This document shows positions 46,450 to 57,300 of a DNA stretch of 64,000 nt, piece after piece. The DNA is from an uncultured Lachnospiraceae bacterium (GTDB lineage: Bacteria; Bacillota; Clostridia; Lachnospirales; Lachnospiraceae). Each line of letters opens with the position of its first letter. Position 1 is the first letter of the stretch. Location of the stretch: assembly GCA_947629865.1 (NCBI GenBank), contig CANRFJ010000001.1:124001-188000 (forward strand). Direction: 5' to 3'. The position numbers and the translations under genes were made by a program. The notes below the pieces were generated by a model. It made no database searches. It saw nothing but the letters and a program-made list of their open reading frames with translations, and had not been told where the DNA came from.

Positions 46450-47802
46450 ATGGTTTATAACACTTTTATAAAATGTCAGGTGTGCGGAAGCATTACCAGA
46501 GTCCGATTACAAGTTGGATGGCAAGAAGAACATCCTATTGTTGTGGCTTGCGGTAAATGTGGTACTTCCTTATCTGGCAGCGTTAAGATAGGACAGGAAC
46601 GTCCGGGGTTGAAGTTTTCTTTTGACAATGCAGATGAAATCCCGGATGCCGAAGCTGATTACATGGTTGAATGCTCTGGTGAATTTCCGACCGTGAAACA
46701 AGGCAAAGCAGCGGAGTTGGAAGGAGTTGTCATTACTCCGTTTATCCGCTATATGAATCGTATGAAGACGGATGATTCATATGAGCAGTTTGGAAAAGCG
46801 GTATCGCAGCTTAATGCAACAGAAAAGAAATGGAAGACTTACAAGAGAATCATTGACCTTTTTAAAAGCAACAGTGAATACCTTGTTCAGGAGATTCAAA
46901 AGGAATTCTCTGGACAATTCTTTCAGTGCAGAGATGAGTCTGAAGTATTAAGAGCTGTTCATATGATTGAGGTTCATGGTTTTTATTCTGCGCTCAAAAA
47001 AGATATTTTGGACAATCTTTCTTTTAGTGCAGGAATTATGAAACTGGACTCCACTCAGATGAAGAGCTTAGTAGCCTTCCTAAATTCACATGATGGCTAC
47101 CATCTTGATGAACTACAGGATTTAATTTATAAGGCCTACGATGATTTTGTAAAAATATACCAGCGTCTTATTCCGGCTCTTGCAATGCAGTATTGCAAAG
47201 AGGATGCTTTTGGTCTTGAAGTTGAAGGTTCGACAACGAGTAGCTTTGTTAGTGTAAAGCAGTTCTATTTAGATGTTTATGAGGCTCTTGGGAATTTGCT
47301 CGTTATCCCGGTCGCTCTTAATAACATAAAATACAGAGCTGATGTGAATTCCATGAATCCTCTTGAAAAGAATGTATCTTCTTTAGAGAATTTTATAAAG
47401 CTTACAAAAGCATCAAGATATCATTTTTGCTTAGACACAGAAGTCTATACCGATTTCTTGGATGTCGTTGTAAATGCAAAACTGAGAAATGCGATTGGAC
47501 ACAATGATGTTGAATATGATGTAGTGAGTCAGGTTATTACTTACATTCCAAATCCAAAAGACAGAACCATAAAGAAAACAGAGTATCTTCTTGAATTCGA
47601 AAACGAAGCAATGCATATGTTTCAGGCTCTATTGGGTGTTTCAGAATACCTGTATCGCCTGAGAGAACTTTCACTTATGTATGATGGCAAAATACCATTT
47701 ATGGTTCAGGAAAGAGCAAACTGGCCGAAAAAGATAGGCCGCAATGATCCGTGTCCATGTGGAAGCGGCAAAAAATACAAATTCTGTCATGGGAAGAATT
47801 AG
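46450..47802 (+). CDS. zinc-ribbon / SEC-C protein with HEPN-like RxxxxH motif
   Basis: A 450-aa protein. The N-terminus has two CxxC pairs (C9/C12, C34/C37), a likely zinc ribbon. The last 22 residues are a SEC-C motif ([13 protein letters not shown], metal ligands C435, C437, C446, H447). The helical middle carries RNAIGH (R346-H351), the R-x4-H pattern of HEPN ribonucleases, following a conserved-looking helix. Both end modules are metal-binding adaptors, so the middle is the candidate effector. It follows the GmrSD-like gene by 52 nt. I do not recognise the full architecture as a named family. Confidence 0.6.
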   Translation: MVYNTFIKCQVCGSITRVRLQVGWQEEHPIVVACGKCGTSLSGSVKIGQERPGLKFSFDNADEIPDAEADYMVECSGEFPTVKQGKAAELEGVVITPFIRYMNRMKTDDSYEQFGKAVSQLNATEKKWKTYKRIIDLFKSNSEYLVQEIQKEFSGQFFQCRDESEVLRAVHMIEVHGFYSALKKDILDNLSFSAGIMKLDSTQMKSLVAFLNSHDGYHLDELQDLIYKAYDDFVKIYQRLIPALAMQYCKEDAFGLEVEGSTTSSFVSVKQFYLDVYEALGNLLVIPVALNNIKYRADVNSMNPLEKNVSSLENFIKLTKASRYHFCLDTEVYTDFLDVVVNAKLRNAIGHNDVEYDVVSQVITYIPNPKDRTIKKTEYLLEFENEAMHMFQALLGVSEYLYRLRELSLMYDGKIPFMVQERANWPKKIGRNDPCPCGSGKKYKFCHGKN

Positions 47803-48047
47803 GGGTGAGGCGGTGAAATCCCATGCACTTGCGGATTGGGCAAGAGTTGAGGCGAACGAGGCAAAAATCTGATTGTTCCGATGTATTCGGCTGGATTTGT
47901 TTCCCGAACGTTGGGAGGCTCTGACATCAAAATGGACGTGTCGAACCATGTGGAGGGGTGATTCAGTTGGTCAATATCGGTGTAGTGTAACACGTAAATA
48001 TGGAGGATTTATGCCGCCAACTAAAGGGCGGCGGAATGGAGCTTTAT

Positions 48048-48473
48048 ATGAAAGAGATAAGCAATTTTGAATTAAAAAAATACGGAATAGCTACAAAGCA
48101 TCATATTATGGATAATGGTGAGCTTAGATTTAGATTAATTGGTTCGGACGGGAGCGCATATATAAGGACAGAATCATCATTGGATAGTGGATGGCAAAAT
48201 AGTCATTACCATACAACAATAAAAGAGTTATATTTAGTACAGAAAGGTTGGATTCTTTTTGCAGAGCTTTTAGATGATAAGGTGATTATAAAGAAATATA
48301 CTTCTGAAGAATATTGCATTAGCAAACCAAGGGTTCCGCATAATGTATATATGGCTCCTGACACTATTTTACATACGATAAAATTCGGAGATTGTGTGAA
48401 AGCCGATTGGGAAAGAAGTGAAAAGTTAGATGAGTTAATTAGAAAAATTGATATTGTCAATTTGGATATATAA
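48048..48473 (+). CDS. cupin-like protein
   Basis: A 141-aa protein with a cupin-type core: SHYHTTIKELYLVQKGW supplies the HxH...E pattern of motif 1 and PHNVYMAP...LHTIKFGD that of motif 2. Probably a metal-binding beta-barrel enzyme or sensor; substrate unknown. ATG 48048 has GGAG about 6 nt upstream; in-frame ATGs at 48036 and 48000 are possible. A GC-rich hairpin (GCCGCC / GGCGGC, 48013-48032) precedes it. The gene is AT-rich. Confidence 0.6.
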   Translation: MKEISNFELKKYGIATKHHIMDNGELRFRLIGSDGSAYIRTESSLDSGWQNSHYHTTIKELYLVQKGWILFAELLDDKVIIKKYTSEEYCISKPRVPHNVYMAPDTILHTIKFGDCVKADWERSEKLDELIRKIDIVNLDI

Positions 48474-48550
48474 AAAATATTTGTTTTAGAGAATTATCAG
48501 AACTGAATAATTGTAATAGTTAATTATGTGAGGGATAATTATGGTGAGGG

Positions 48551-48756
48551 AGAGGCAGTCAGATATTATGGATGAGAAGGTACAGGTAGATGTTCATTGA
48601 TGAGACAATTGATTTAAGGGAGGATTTGAATCGTATTTTTATGAAATATGGGATTATGTAAATCATTTCCAAGTATCAGCGCCATCCGTAAAGCGGACTG
48701 TAAAGACACTTTCGGATTCTGGGGAAGTTGTCTGTAAGGGGGGAGGGGTACGAATC
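48551..48756 (+). pseudogene. mosaic scrap of hipA-like, its partner, and an AlbA_2 gene
   Basis: Three joined pieces: 48551-48590 copies the last codons of the HipA-like kinase (39614 onward). 48590-48661 is the 71-aa partner gene reduced to 23 codons by an in-frame 144-bp deletion between two GGATTTG repeats. 48671-48752 copies the winged-helix segment of the AlbA_2 gene (43347 onward), now frameshifted. No full gene remains. Confidence 0.75.
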
Positions 48757-48764
48757 TCCGCTAT

Positions 48765-48992
48765 TTGCAAAGAAACATATCCTGGCTGTACCCCTTATCG
48801 AATCTGCTCAAGGGAGATGAGACCGTTTTCTTTGATGGTGCCAACCATCTGGACGGAAGTCTCGATAAAATTGACATCGTTTCTTCATTCCTCGCAAAAA
48901 ACTTTTTAATCAGAAATATCAAGAGTCATGATAGATTTCAACTTGATGGCGGGAAAAGTGAGAAATGGATAAATGTGGATGGGGAAATATAG
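48765..48992 (+). other. ORF fragment of unknown origin
   Basis: A 75-codon frame from a TTG without a good ribosome site, containing a protein-like stretch (ETVFFDGANHLDGSLDKIDI). Likely a fragment of a larger lost gene; not assigned. From 48993 to 49174 only the upstream region of the decayed XRE gene is seen, with TTGCCG-18 nt-TACAAT (49091-49120). Confidence 0.3.
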
Positions 48993-49174
48993 GCGGAGGT
49001 GTTAAAAAAGGATACGACTTCCGACTTTAGTATATTTTAAACAGATTCAGTTTAGCGCAAGTTTATTGGCGAGATATTAAAGATTAACTCTTGCCGAATG
49101 ATTAGGTGCTGTGGTACAATTATTATTAGTATTTTATGTTTAATTGTATTGCTTGAAAATACGAGGTGTCCGGA

Positions 49175-49404
49175 ATGAATATGAGTTATAAAAAATCATG
49201 AAAACTGTTAATAGATAAGGGTATGATGAAGAAGAATCTTTAGAAGGAAGCAGGTATCGGCTGGGCGATACTAACGAGATATCCAAAGGCGAAGTGGTCA
49301 GTATGGAAGTGCTGATGAAGGTCTGTAAAGTACTCCATTGTGATATCGGTGACGTTGTGGAGTTTATTGATGATGGTGGCGGAGACACCGAAAAAATGAT
49401 TTGA
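49175..49404 (+). pseudogene. decayed XRE regulator upstream of BREX
   Basis: Clear paralog of the XRE gene at 25760: SYKKS-stop-KLLIDKGMMKKNL-stop-KEAGI, then after one frameshift SMEVLMKVCKVLHCDIGDVVEF. Two in-frame stops and one frameshift inactivate it. The family's usual place as first gene of a defence operon is kept. Confidence 0.85.
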
Positions 49405-49429
49405 GAATCTGGGTGTAAGTCTATATTAT
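49401..49429 (+). promoter_or_regulatory. candidate BREX promoter
   Basis: TTGAGA (49401-49406), 17-nt spacer, TATTAT (49424-49429), starting within the stop of the decayed XRE gene and 51 nt before brxA. Confidence 0.5.
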
Positions 49430-49480
49430 GAGACAACTTATTGGGTGTCCTGGTAAGTGCCTGGAGTGGAAGGATATAGG

Positions 49481-50098
49481 ATGGCAAAGACAAATGAAAG
49501 CCCATACAAAGGTTCTGCTCAAATCACGCGAGAGCAGTTTCTTTTCTATGAAATGAGAACGGCGGCGAAGCTCATGCGTGAGGGGCTTGATGGCGATGAA
49601 ATAATAGATAGGATCGTGGACGAGAATTTGTTCCAATATCCGACAGAGAAGTCCATTCGTCAGATGGCGAAGGCCTGTGTCAACAGACTTAAGGGCATGG
49701 GTGATGAGGATCTGATTGAGGCAGTAGCTTCGCGGTCATCGGAGACAGCAAAGCAGATTTGCATGTACGCGATGATGAAGCAGTATCGGCTGGTATGGGA
49801 TTTCATGATTACGGTGATTGGAGAGAAATACCGGATGCAAAACTTCTCCTTCAGTCAAATGGATGTGAATGTGTTTTTCATGCAGCTGCAGGAACAAGAT
49901 GACTATGTGGCTGGATGGAGTGAAACCACGGTGAAGAAGATTCGACAGATATTGATCCGTATACTGGCGGAGAATGAGTATCTGGACAATATCAAGTCGG
50001 ATCATATCAATCCGGTATGGCTGAATCCTGTACTGGAAAATGCAATCAGAAGCAACAATGATGACCGGGCACTCACGGCGTTTAACTGCTTCTCATAG
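49481..50098 (+). CDS. brxA: BREX protein BrxA (DUF1819)
   Basis: A 205-aa protein of the BrxA family, small helical DNA-binding component of type I BREX. Typical stretches are QFLFYEMRTAAKLMREGL and ARSSETAKQICMYAMMKQYRLVWDFM-like text. ATG 49481 has a GGAAGGA site upstream; an in-frame ATG at 49457 is less likely. First gene of the BREX cluster, 8 nt before brxB. Confidence 0.88.
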   Translation: MAKTNESPYKGSAQITREQFLFYEMRTAAKLMREGLDGDEIIDRIVDENLFQYPTEKSIRQMAKACVNRLKGMGDEDLIEAVASRSSETAKQICMYAMMKQYRLVWDFMITVIGEKYRMQNFSFSQMDVNVFFMQLQEQDDYVAGWSETTVKKIRQILIRILAENEYLDNIKSDHINPVWLNPVLENAIRSNNDDRALTAFNCFS

Positions 50099-50106
50099 GA
50101 GGAACC

Positions 50107-50697
50107 ATGAGCAAGATAAACGAAAGGCTGGACAGTCTTAAACTAGAGATACAAAAGCCCGAATTTCTAGAGGGAAAAGGCCTGAGCAATGAGGTCAACA
50201 TCCGTATCTTCTGCTATGACGCCGCGGATGAAATGATTATTCGACATTTTATAGAGCAGCTGATCGTAGATCAGTCGCTGGATTGTCATTTGATCGAGAG
50301 GAACCTGTATAAGGTATTTCTGTCCATCTGTGATGATAAAAGAATTACGGATCGGGCGTCTCAGATGGAGGAAAAGAAGGGGAAGGAGTTTCTTTTCAAG
50401 AAGTTGCAGGAGTTCGCAAATAATAAGAACTTTGTGGAGAAGATGCAGTATGAACCGCATGAGCCAGGGGATGTATTGCTTTTGACAGGCGTAGGAGAGG
50501 TCTTTCCATTTATGAGGATCCATTCTCTTCTGGAGGCCTTGCAGCCGGAGTTTCCGGATATTCCGATTCTGGTGATGTATCCGGGTAAGTATGATGGAAG
50601 ATTTGTACGGCTGTTTGATAAATTGGAGCCGAATCCATATTATCGTGCATTTAATATTATTGGATCTGAAGAAAGATCTAATAATCATGTATGGTAG
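50107..50697 (+). CDS. brxB: BREX protein BrxB (DUF1788)
   Basis: A 196-aa BrxB-family protein with the C-terminal LLLTGVGEVFPFMRIHSLLE and ILVMYPGKYDG motifs of DUF1788. Its biochemical role is unknown, but it is required in characterised type I BREX. AGGAGG precedes the ATG. brxC begins 13 nt after its stop. Confidence 0.9.
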   Translation: MSKINERLDSLKLEIQKPEFLEGKGLSNEVNIRIFCYDAADEMIIRHFIEQLIVDQSLDCHLIERNLYKVFLSICDDKRITDRASQMEEKKGKEFLFKKLQEFANNKNFVEKMQYEPHEPGDVLLLTGVGEVFPFMRIHSLLEALQPEFPDIPILVMYPGKYDGRFVRLFDKLEPNPYYRAFNIIGSEERSNNHVW

Positions 50698-50710
50698 GAG
50701 GTACTGACAA

Positions 50711-53700
50711 ATGAGAATACAGCAAATGTTTCATGACGACATCGACAGAAAGATTAACGGCGTCGTCAAAGTCGATCAGGATACCGCAGATGTTCTGAAA
50801 CAGGAAGTAAAGGAATATGTCATCACACGCGATATCCGTAAGCATATGATTACCTTCTTCAATAATTATGGTGATTCATTCCGGGAGCCGACAGCGGATG
50901 TGGGTGTATGGATTTCCGGATTTTTTGGAAGTGGTAAATCTCACTTCCTGAAGATGTTGTCCTATCTGCTAGAGAATAAGGAGGTGGACGGTAGAAAGGT
51001 TGAGGATTATTTCCGGGAGAAGTTTGATGATGAGGCAACCTTCATGCCAATCGCAAGCGCAATCAGGGGAGAGACGGATACAATCCTTTTCAATATTGAT
51101 ATCGAAGGCTCCATCAATAAGGACAAGACAGCAGTTCTGCGTGTCTTCGCGAAGATGTTCTATAACTATCTAGGCTTTTACGGTGAAAATCTGAAGTGCG
51201 CGAAGATGGAGCAGTTCATTGATAAAAAAGGCAAGACGGAAGAGTTCCGCAGGGTATTCGAGGAAAAGAATGGATCTCCGTGGGTTGAGTCCCGTGACGC
51301 TTTTGCTTTCTTTGAGGATGATGTAGTGGATACTCTGGTGGAAGTGCTGGAAATGAGCGAGACAGCCGCTCATAACTGGTTTGACGGCACGGAGACCATT
51401 GAGACGTCCATAGCACAGCTTGTCTCTGAAATGAAGGAATACGTGGACAGTAAATCGAAAGATTTTCGTCTGCTGTTTATGATTGATGAAGTTGGTCAAT
51501 ATGTTGGTGACAGTATTGATTTACTGATGAACTTGCAGTCATTGGTTGAGAAGATTGGAAGCGAGTGCAATGGCAAGATATGGGTGGTGTGTACCGGACA
51601 GGAAGCAATCGATGAAATTATCAAGACCAGACAAGATCAGTTCTCACGGATTCAGGCTAGATTTAGGACTAGGCTCTCACTGACATCTTCATCTGCGGAT
51701 GAGGTTATTCAGAAGCGTATTCTGCAGAAGAAGGAAGAAGTCATACCGCAGTTAGAGCAGATTTATAACGAAAATGATTCTGTGCTGAAAAATTTGTTTT
51801 CTTTTAATTATTCAGCAGGCGATGCTGTTCTGGATGTTACGGGTTTCAGCGGTCAGAGAGAGTTTGCAAAAAACTTCCCATTCGTACCGTATCAGTTCAT
51901 CATCATGCAGAAGGTTTTTTCTGAGATTCGCAAGCATGGCAATTCGGGGAAACATCTGTCCGGCGGTGAGCGTTCCATGTTGTCCGGATTCCAGGAAGCC
52001 GCACAGAAGATTGAGGATAAGGACGAATATGCATTGGCACCGTTCTATCTCTTCTATGATACAGTTCACACATTTCTTGACAGTTCTATCCGCCGGGTGA
52101 TTGAGCGTTGCCAGAAGGCAGCTGACACGAATGCCGGCATTGAACAGCAGGATGTGTCTGTTTTAAAACTTTTGTATCTGGTTCGTTACATCGATGATAT
52201 CAAAGCGAATCTGGATAATATCGTCATTTTGATGGCAGATGATATCCGCATGGATAAGATTATCATGCGTGAGCAGGTAAGAGGATCCCTGGATCGTCTG
52301 ATGAGTCAGAACTATATTGGACGTACCGGCGATACTTATAACTTCCTGACGGATGAAGAGCAGGATATTCAGAGAGAAATCAGAAACACACCGGTAGATA
52401 CGGCCGCGATTGTTGAGCGTATTGCGCATATGGTATTCGGTGATATTTATACAACAAAGAAATTCCGTTATGGCAGGTATGATTTCGCTTTTGATCAGAT
52501 AGTGGATAATACCACAGTCGGCGCTGTGACAGGCGGTATGAGGCTGAAAATCATGACCGTAGCGACGGATCCTGCGGAGAAGGCAGAACTTCGTCTGATG
52601 ACGGAATCTTCCGGTCAATCCATTGTGGTGCTGGCAGATACTCCATATTATGAGTCTCTGGAAAATGCAATGAAGATCCGGAAATATGTGAAGCAGAGGA
52701 ATGTGGCACAGCTTCCAAAGAGCGTGAGAGACATCATTGCCAACTACCAGAGCGAAGCAGATAAGTATGAGCAATCTGCACAGGGTGAGTTAGCGGATGC
52801 TATTTCCAAGGCGCAGTTCTATGTAGACGGTGAAAAGATTGAGATGAAGGCAGCAGCTGTTTCCTCTAAGGAAGAAGATCCAGTTAAGAGGGATTATGAG
52901 ATCAAAAAGGGCAAGGCCAGAAGTGTCATTGATCAGTCTCTAGATTACCTAGTATCACATGTATACAGTAATCTCGATTTGATTACGGAAAATGCGGAGT
53001 CCGATGCGGACATCATTGCGCTCCTGACTGGCGCCAGCAATATGCTTCAGGGAATAGAACCGAACAGGGATGCAGCTGCCAAAGTGGAAGAATATCTGGA
53101 AATGCAAGAGCGGAAACATCTGCCGACTTCTATGGCGGATGTACAGAGCAGATACCAGGCCATTCCTTACGGATGGCGTGAGATTGATATTGCTGCAGTG
53201 GTAGCTCTTCTCATTATTAACCAGAAGGTTACAATCAAATATGCCGGTTCCACGGTACAGCCGAATAATTCGAAGCTGCCGGATATGCTCAGGAAAAAGA
53301 GTGAGATCGGGAAGACGCAGATCTGCAGGCGGCAGGTAGTTTCTGCTACAATGATGAAGGCGGTTAAGAATCTGCTCCGTGACTACTTTAATCTGATGGA
53401 TGTACCGACGGATGAAGACGGTCTGATTCAGTTTATTATCGACAAATTTGAAGATTTGCAGAAGCACTATGAGGATCTGCTGGCAAACTACGAGGGACAC
53501 AAGTATCCGGACAGGAATGTGGTCAGTAATGCTGTATCTATCGTGAAGGATGTGCTGTCGCAGCAGAAAGATAATGTGGCTCTGATTGAACATGTCCTGC
53601 AGAGAGAAGATAACCTATATGATGCGCAGGAAGCTATGCAGAATGTAGAAGCCTTCTTTAAAACACAGGTAACGGTATTTGATGCCGCATTGAAGTTCGA

Positions 53701-54310
53701 TCAGGATTTGCGGAATGATCTGGACTATATCAAGAAGGATGAAGAGGCAAATCAGGCACTGAATACAATTCGCCTGATCACCATGATTCCGGCAAATGGA
53801 AAATATGATTACAAGAGGATTCCGGAGTTGAATGGCTTGATGGCGAAGGTGAAGGCATCCCATGATGTCATGTTGGAAGCAAAGAGGACGGAGCTTCTGG
53901 AAGTGGTTCGTCAGTGTATGGCGGAGATCCACCAAGCGATGGATAGTGGCAATCCAATGACTAAGTCTATTAGCGAAAAAGCAGATATCTACTATGCACA
54001 GCAGAAGGAAAAGATCGCGGAGACGACAAGTTTGGCGCTGATGGAAGGTTTTCCGATCCCGATGTGGAATTACCGGGATGATGCTATTTCCAAGATTGAG
54101 ACTAGCAAACAGCCGCCCAAGCCGGTAGATCCTCCGAAGAAGGCTGACGATAAACCAGTAGTGAAGAAGACATACAAGCCAATCTTTCGTCAGTCGCTTC
54201 TGAAGGCGGCAAGGCTGGAAAGCGACGATGAGATCGATGCATATGTGGATAAACTGAGAGATCAGCTGAAGACATTGTTGAAAGGATCTGACGGTATCGA
54301 TCTTAAGTAA
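50711..54310 (+). CDS. brxC: BREX ATPase BrxC
   Basis: A 1199-aa P-loop ATPase, usual BrxC size. Walker A is GFFGSGKSHFL (about residues 73-83), and Walker B is in LLFMIDEVGQYVGD. A long helical C-terminal half follows. BrxC is AAA+/ORC-like and thought to assemble on DNA with PglX. AGGAGG precedes the ATG. 13 nt to pglX. Confidence 0.93.
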   Translation: MRIQQMFHDDIDRKINGVVKVDQDTADVLKQEVKEYVITRDIRKHMITFFNNYGDSFREPTADVGVWISGFFGSGKSHFLKMLSYLLENKEVDGRKVEDYFREKFDDEATFMPIASAIRGETDTILFNIDIEGSINKDKTAVLRVFAKMFYNYLGFYGENLKCAKMEQFIDKKGKTEEFRRVFEEKNGSPWVESRDAFAFFEDDVVDTLVEVLEMSETAAHNWFDGTETIETSIAQLVSEMKEYVDSKSKDFRLLFMIDEVGQYVGDSIDLLMNLQSLVEKIGSECNGKIWVVCTGQEAIDEIIKTRQDQFSRIQARFRTRLSLTSSSADEVIQKRILQKKEEVIPQLEQIYNENDSVLKNLFSFNYSAGDAVLDVTGFSGQREFAKNFPFVPYQFIIMQKVFSEIRKHGNSGKHLSGGERSMLSGFQEAAQKIEDKDEYALAPFYLFYDTVHTFLDSSIRRVIERCQKAADTNAGIEQQDVSVLKLLYLVRYIDDIKANLDNIVILMADDIRMDKIIMREQVRGSLDRLMSQNYIGRTGDTYNFLTDEEQDIQREIRNTPVDTAAIVERIAHMVFGDIYTTKKFRYGRYDFAFDQIVDNTTVGAVTGGMRLKIMTVATDPAEKAELRLMTESSGQSIVVLADTPYYESLENAMKIRKYVKQRNVAQLPKSVRDIIANYQSEADKYEQSAQGELADAISKAQFYVDGEKIEMKAAAVSSKEEDPVKRDYEIKKGKARSVIDQSLDYLVSHVYSNLDLITENAESDADIIALLTGASNMLQGIEPNRDAAAKVEEYLEMQERKHLPTSMADVQSRYQAIPYGWREIDIAAVVALLIINQKVTIKYAGSTVQPNNSKLPDMLRKKSEIGKTQICRRQVVSATMMKAVKNLLRDYFNLMDVPTDEDGLIQFIIDKFEDLQKHYEDLLANYEGHKYPDRNVVSNAVSIVKDVLSQQKDNVALIEHVLQREDNLYDAQEAMQNVEAFFKTQVTVFDAALKFDQDLRNDLDYIKKDEEANQALNTIRLITMIPANGKYDYKRIPELNGLMAKVKASHDVMLEAKRTELLEVVRQCMAEIHQAMDSGNPMTKSISEKADIYYAQQKEKIAETTSLALMEGFPIPMWNYRDDAISKIETSKQPPKPVDPPKKADDKPVVKKTYKPIFRQSLLKAARLESDDEIDAYVDKLRDQLKTLLKGSDGIDLK

Positions 54311-54323
54311 AGGAGAGCCAATT

Positions 54324-57300
54324 ATGGACAAGAATGCAATCAAGAAATATGCTGTATGGGCAAGGCGTGAACTGATCGAGCGCGTCTCCCAGAAGGCTTT
54401 ACAATACGGGATCACAGCGGATGGAAAAGCTGACCCGAATGCGGACAGTGTAAACGGACGGCTTCTTTCCGACATTGAGAAGAAGCAGCGGCAGGCGCTC
54501 ATTCACAAGGTAAATGAGCAGGGATACGAACAGGTCATGGAGAAAGTTGCCTATACCTGGTTCAACCGTTTTGCCGCGCTCCGCTTCATGGAGGTCAATG
54601 GCTATCTTCCTTCCCATGTGCGGGTGTTCACCAATGACGAGGGCGAGTTCAAGCCGCAAATTTTGTCCGAGGCTATCCATCTCGATTTGGACGGTCTCAA
54701 TATGGACAAGGTCTATGAACTGAAGAACGCCAATAAGGATGAGGAACTGTTCAAGTATCTTCTCATCGTGCAGTGTAATGCGTTGAATAAAATTTTGCCG
54801 GATATGTTCCAGCGTATAGAGGACTACACAGAGTTGCTTCTGCCGGATTATCTCCTGCGTGAAGGCAGCGTAATTGAGACAATGGTCAAAGAACTTGATG
54901 AAAACAATTGGATTGATGAAGTAGAAATAATTGGTTGGCTCTATCAATATTATATTTCAGAAAAACATGAAGAGGTTGTTAATTCGCTTTACGGCAAAGG
55001 AATAAGAAAAGAGGACATTCCTGCGGCTACCCAGCTTTTTACGACAGATTGGGTTGTTCGTTATATGGTTGACAATTCGCTTGGTAGATATTGGGTTGAA
55101 AGAAATCCTAACAGCAAATTGATAGAAAAGTTGGAATATTATGTTCCTTCAAATACACAGCCTACAGAAGTTAAAGTTGATCCTACACAAATAGAGTTCT
55201 TTGATCCCTGCCTTGGCTCTGGACATATATTGTCATATGCATTTGATGTATTCATGGAAATATACAGAGACTGTGGATTTACCGACAGGGAGGCTACTGA
55301 AAAGATACTAAAATATAATCTATGGGGATTAGACGTCGACGACAGAGCCTTTCAGTTAGCATCATTTGCGATAATGATGAAGGCCAGGAGATACAACCGA
55401 AGGATATTCTCTGCTAATATTCATTTGAATATTTCAGCCATACAGGAAAGTAATGATTTACCCACTAACCCTATGTATGATGGTGCCTCTGCTGAGATTG
55501 CCAAAATTGGATGTGAATTGGTGACGGCTTACAAAGATGCAAAAGGAATAGGATCGTTACTTACAGCGCCAAATGTTGAAGTGGGTATTTTAATAGATTA
55601 TTTGGCTATGTTTGATGAAGAGGCAGTAAGTCACGTTGGCAAACTTGCTTGGAATAATTCTGTTTACAGTGAAATTCGGAAACTAATCGTGCAAACTGAA
55701 ATAATGCAAAAGCGTTACACCATTGTTTGCACTAATCCGCCATATATGAACAACTTGAAAGGTGAACTCAAGAAGTACATTTTTAAGAATTACAAGGATT
55801 ACTCTGGTGACATTTTCAGTGCATTTATTGTTAGAAATCTTTCTTATACGAAGTCAGATGGTTATGCATCGTTTATGACACCTAATGTTTGGATGTTTAT
55901 TAAGAGCTTTGAGAAATTGCGCAGTATGCTTATTTCTCAGAAGAGTATTACCTCTTTTCTTCTGCTTGCGAAAGGAGCGTTCTATAAGGAGGCAACAGTT
56001 GATATCTGTAGTTTTGTTGTCTCTAATACCAAGGGTGTAGAAGGTAATTATATTAGACTCGAACAATACAAAGGAGATATGGAAACGCAAAAAAACGCTT
56101 TTCTAAACAGGCATAAAGTAAAAGAGGACGGTAACATTTTCTATCGCTATATGGAGCAGTTTTCTTCAATTCCTGGCAATCCATTGGCTTTTTGGATAAG
56201 CGATAGTTTATTGAATACTTTTAAGAATAAATCTATAGATTCAATCACAACCTCAAAAGCTGGAATCGTATCGGGAAATGATGCATTATTTCTGCGTTTT
56301 TGGTATGAAATCGCATTCTCAAATATTACGTTGGATGCAAACAATTTTGATAACCAGCAAGCGTATAAGTGGGTTCCAATCAACAAAGGAGGGGGCTTTA
56401 GGCGATACTATGGAAACCATGAATATATCATTAACATTTATGATTTGTGGAACTCACCTGAGAAGGTTAACGAATCTGTGAGAAGAAGTGAACCGGGATA
56501 TTACTTCAAAAAAGCGATGACATGGTCATATGTAACTACCGGAAAGTCTTCGTTCAGATATACTAACAACAAGACCTCGGCAACGGCAGCGCCGAATTTA
56601 TTCTTTAATAGCGATGAAGAGTTATTTTATACTCTTGCATTTACGAATTGTTGTATAACGCAGAATTACCTAGATCTCTTGAATCCAACAATAAACCTAA
56701 ACGTAACAAACGTTTCCACTTTGCCAATTATCATAAATGAGGAAAAGAAACACACAGTTATTGATTTGTGCAAAAGAAATATTGAGTATTGTAAAAATGA
56801 TTGGGATGCGTTTGAAACCTCATGGGATTTTCAGTCTCATCCACTTGCGCCTATGGCATATGAGCGCCAGGAGCAGTTGAACGCAGGAATGAACTCTGAG
56901 GAGCGCAAGAAAGTTGTCACCTTGCTTTCGGAACGCTACAGATGTTGGGAGCAGGAATGTGAGTATCGATTCTCGGAGCTGAAGAAGAATGAGGAAGAAT
57001 TGAACCGAATCTTTATTGACATCTACGGCCTGCAGGATGAACTGACACCGGATGTTGAGGATAAGGATGTTACAGTTCGCAAGGCGGATATAAAACGAGA
57101 TGTTCACAGTCTAATGTCTTATGCTGTGGGTTGTATGTTTGGAAGATATAGTATATATAAACCAGGGCTGCTCTTTGCTGGTGAGTCATATTCACGTCAA
57201 ACGTTTGTTGAGAAGCTAAATGACCAGTTGCATGTCATCACGCAGGAGCAATTGGTATATGAGTATAGAACAAATGGGATTATTATAGACGAAATGTTTG

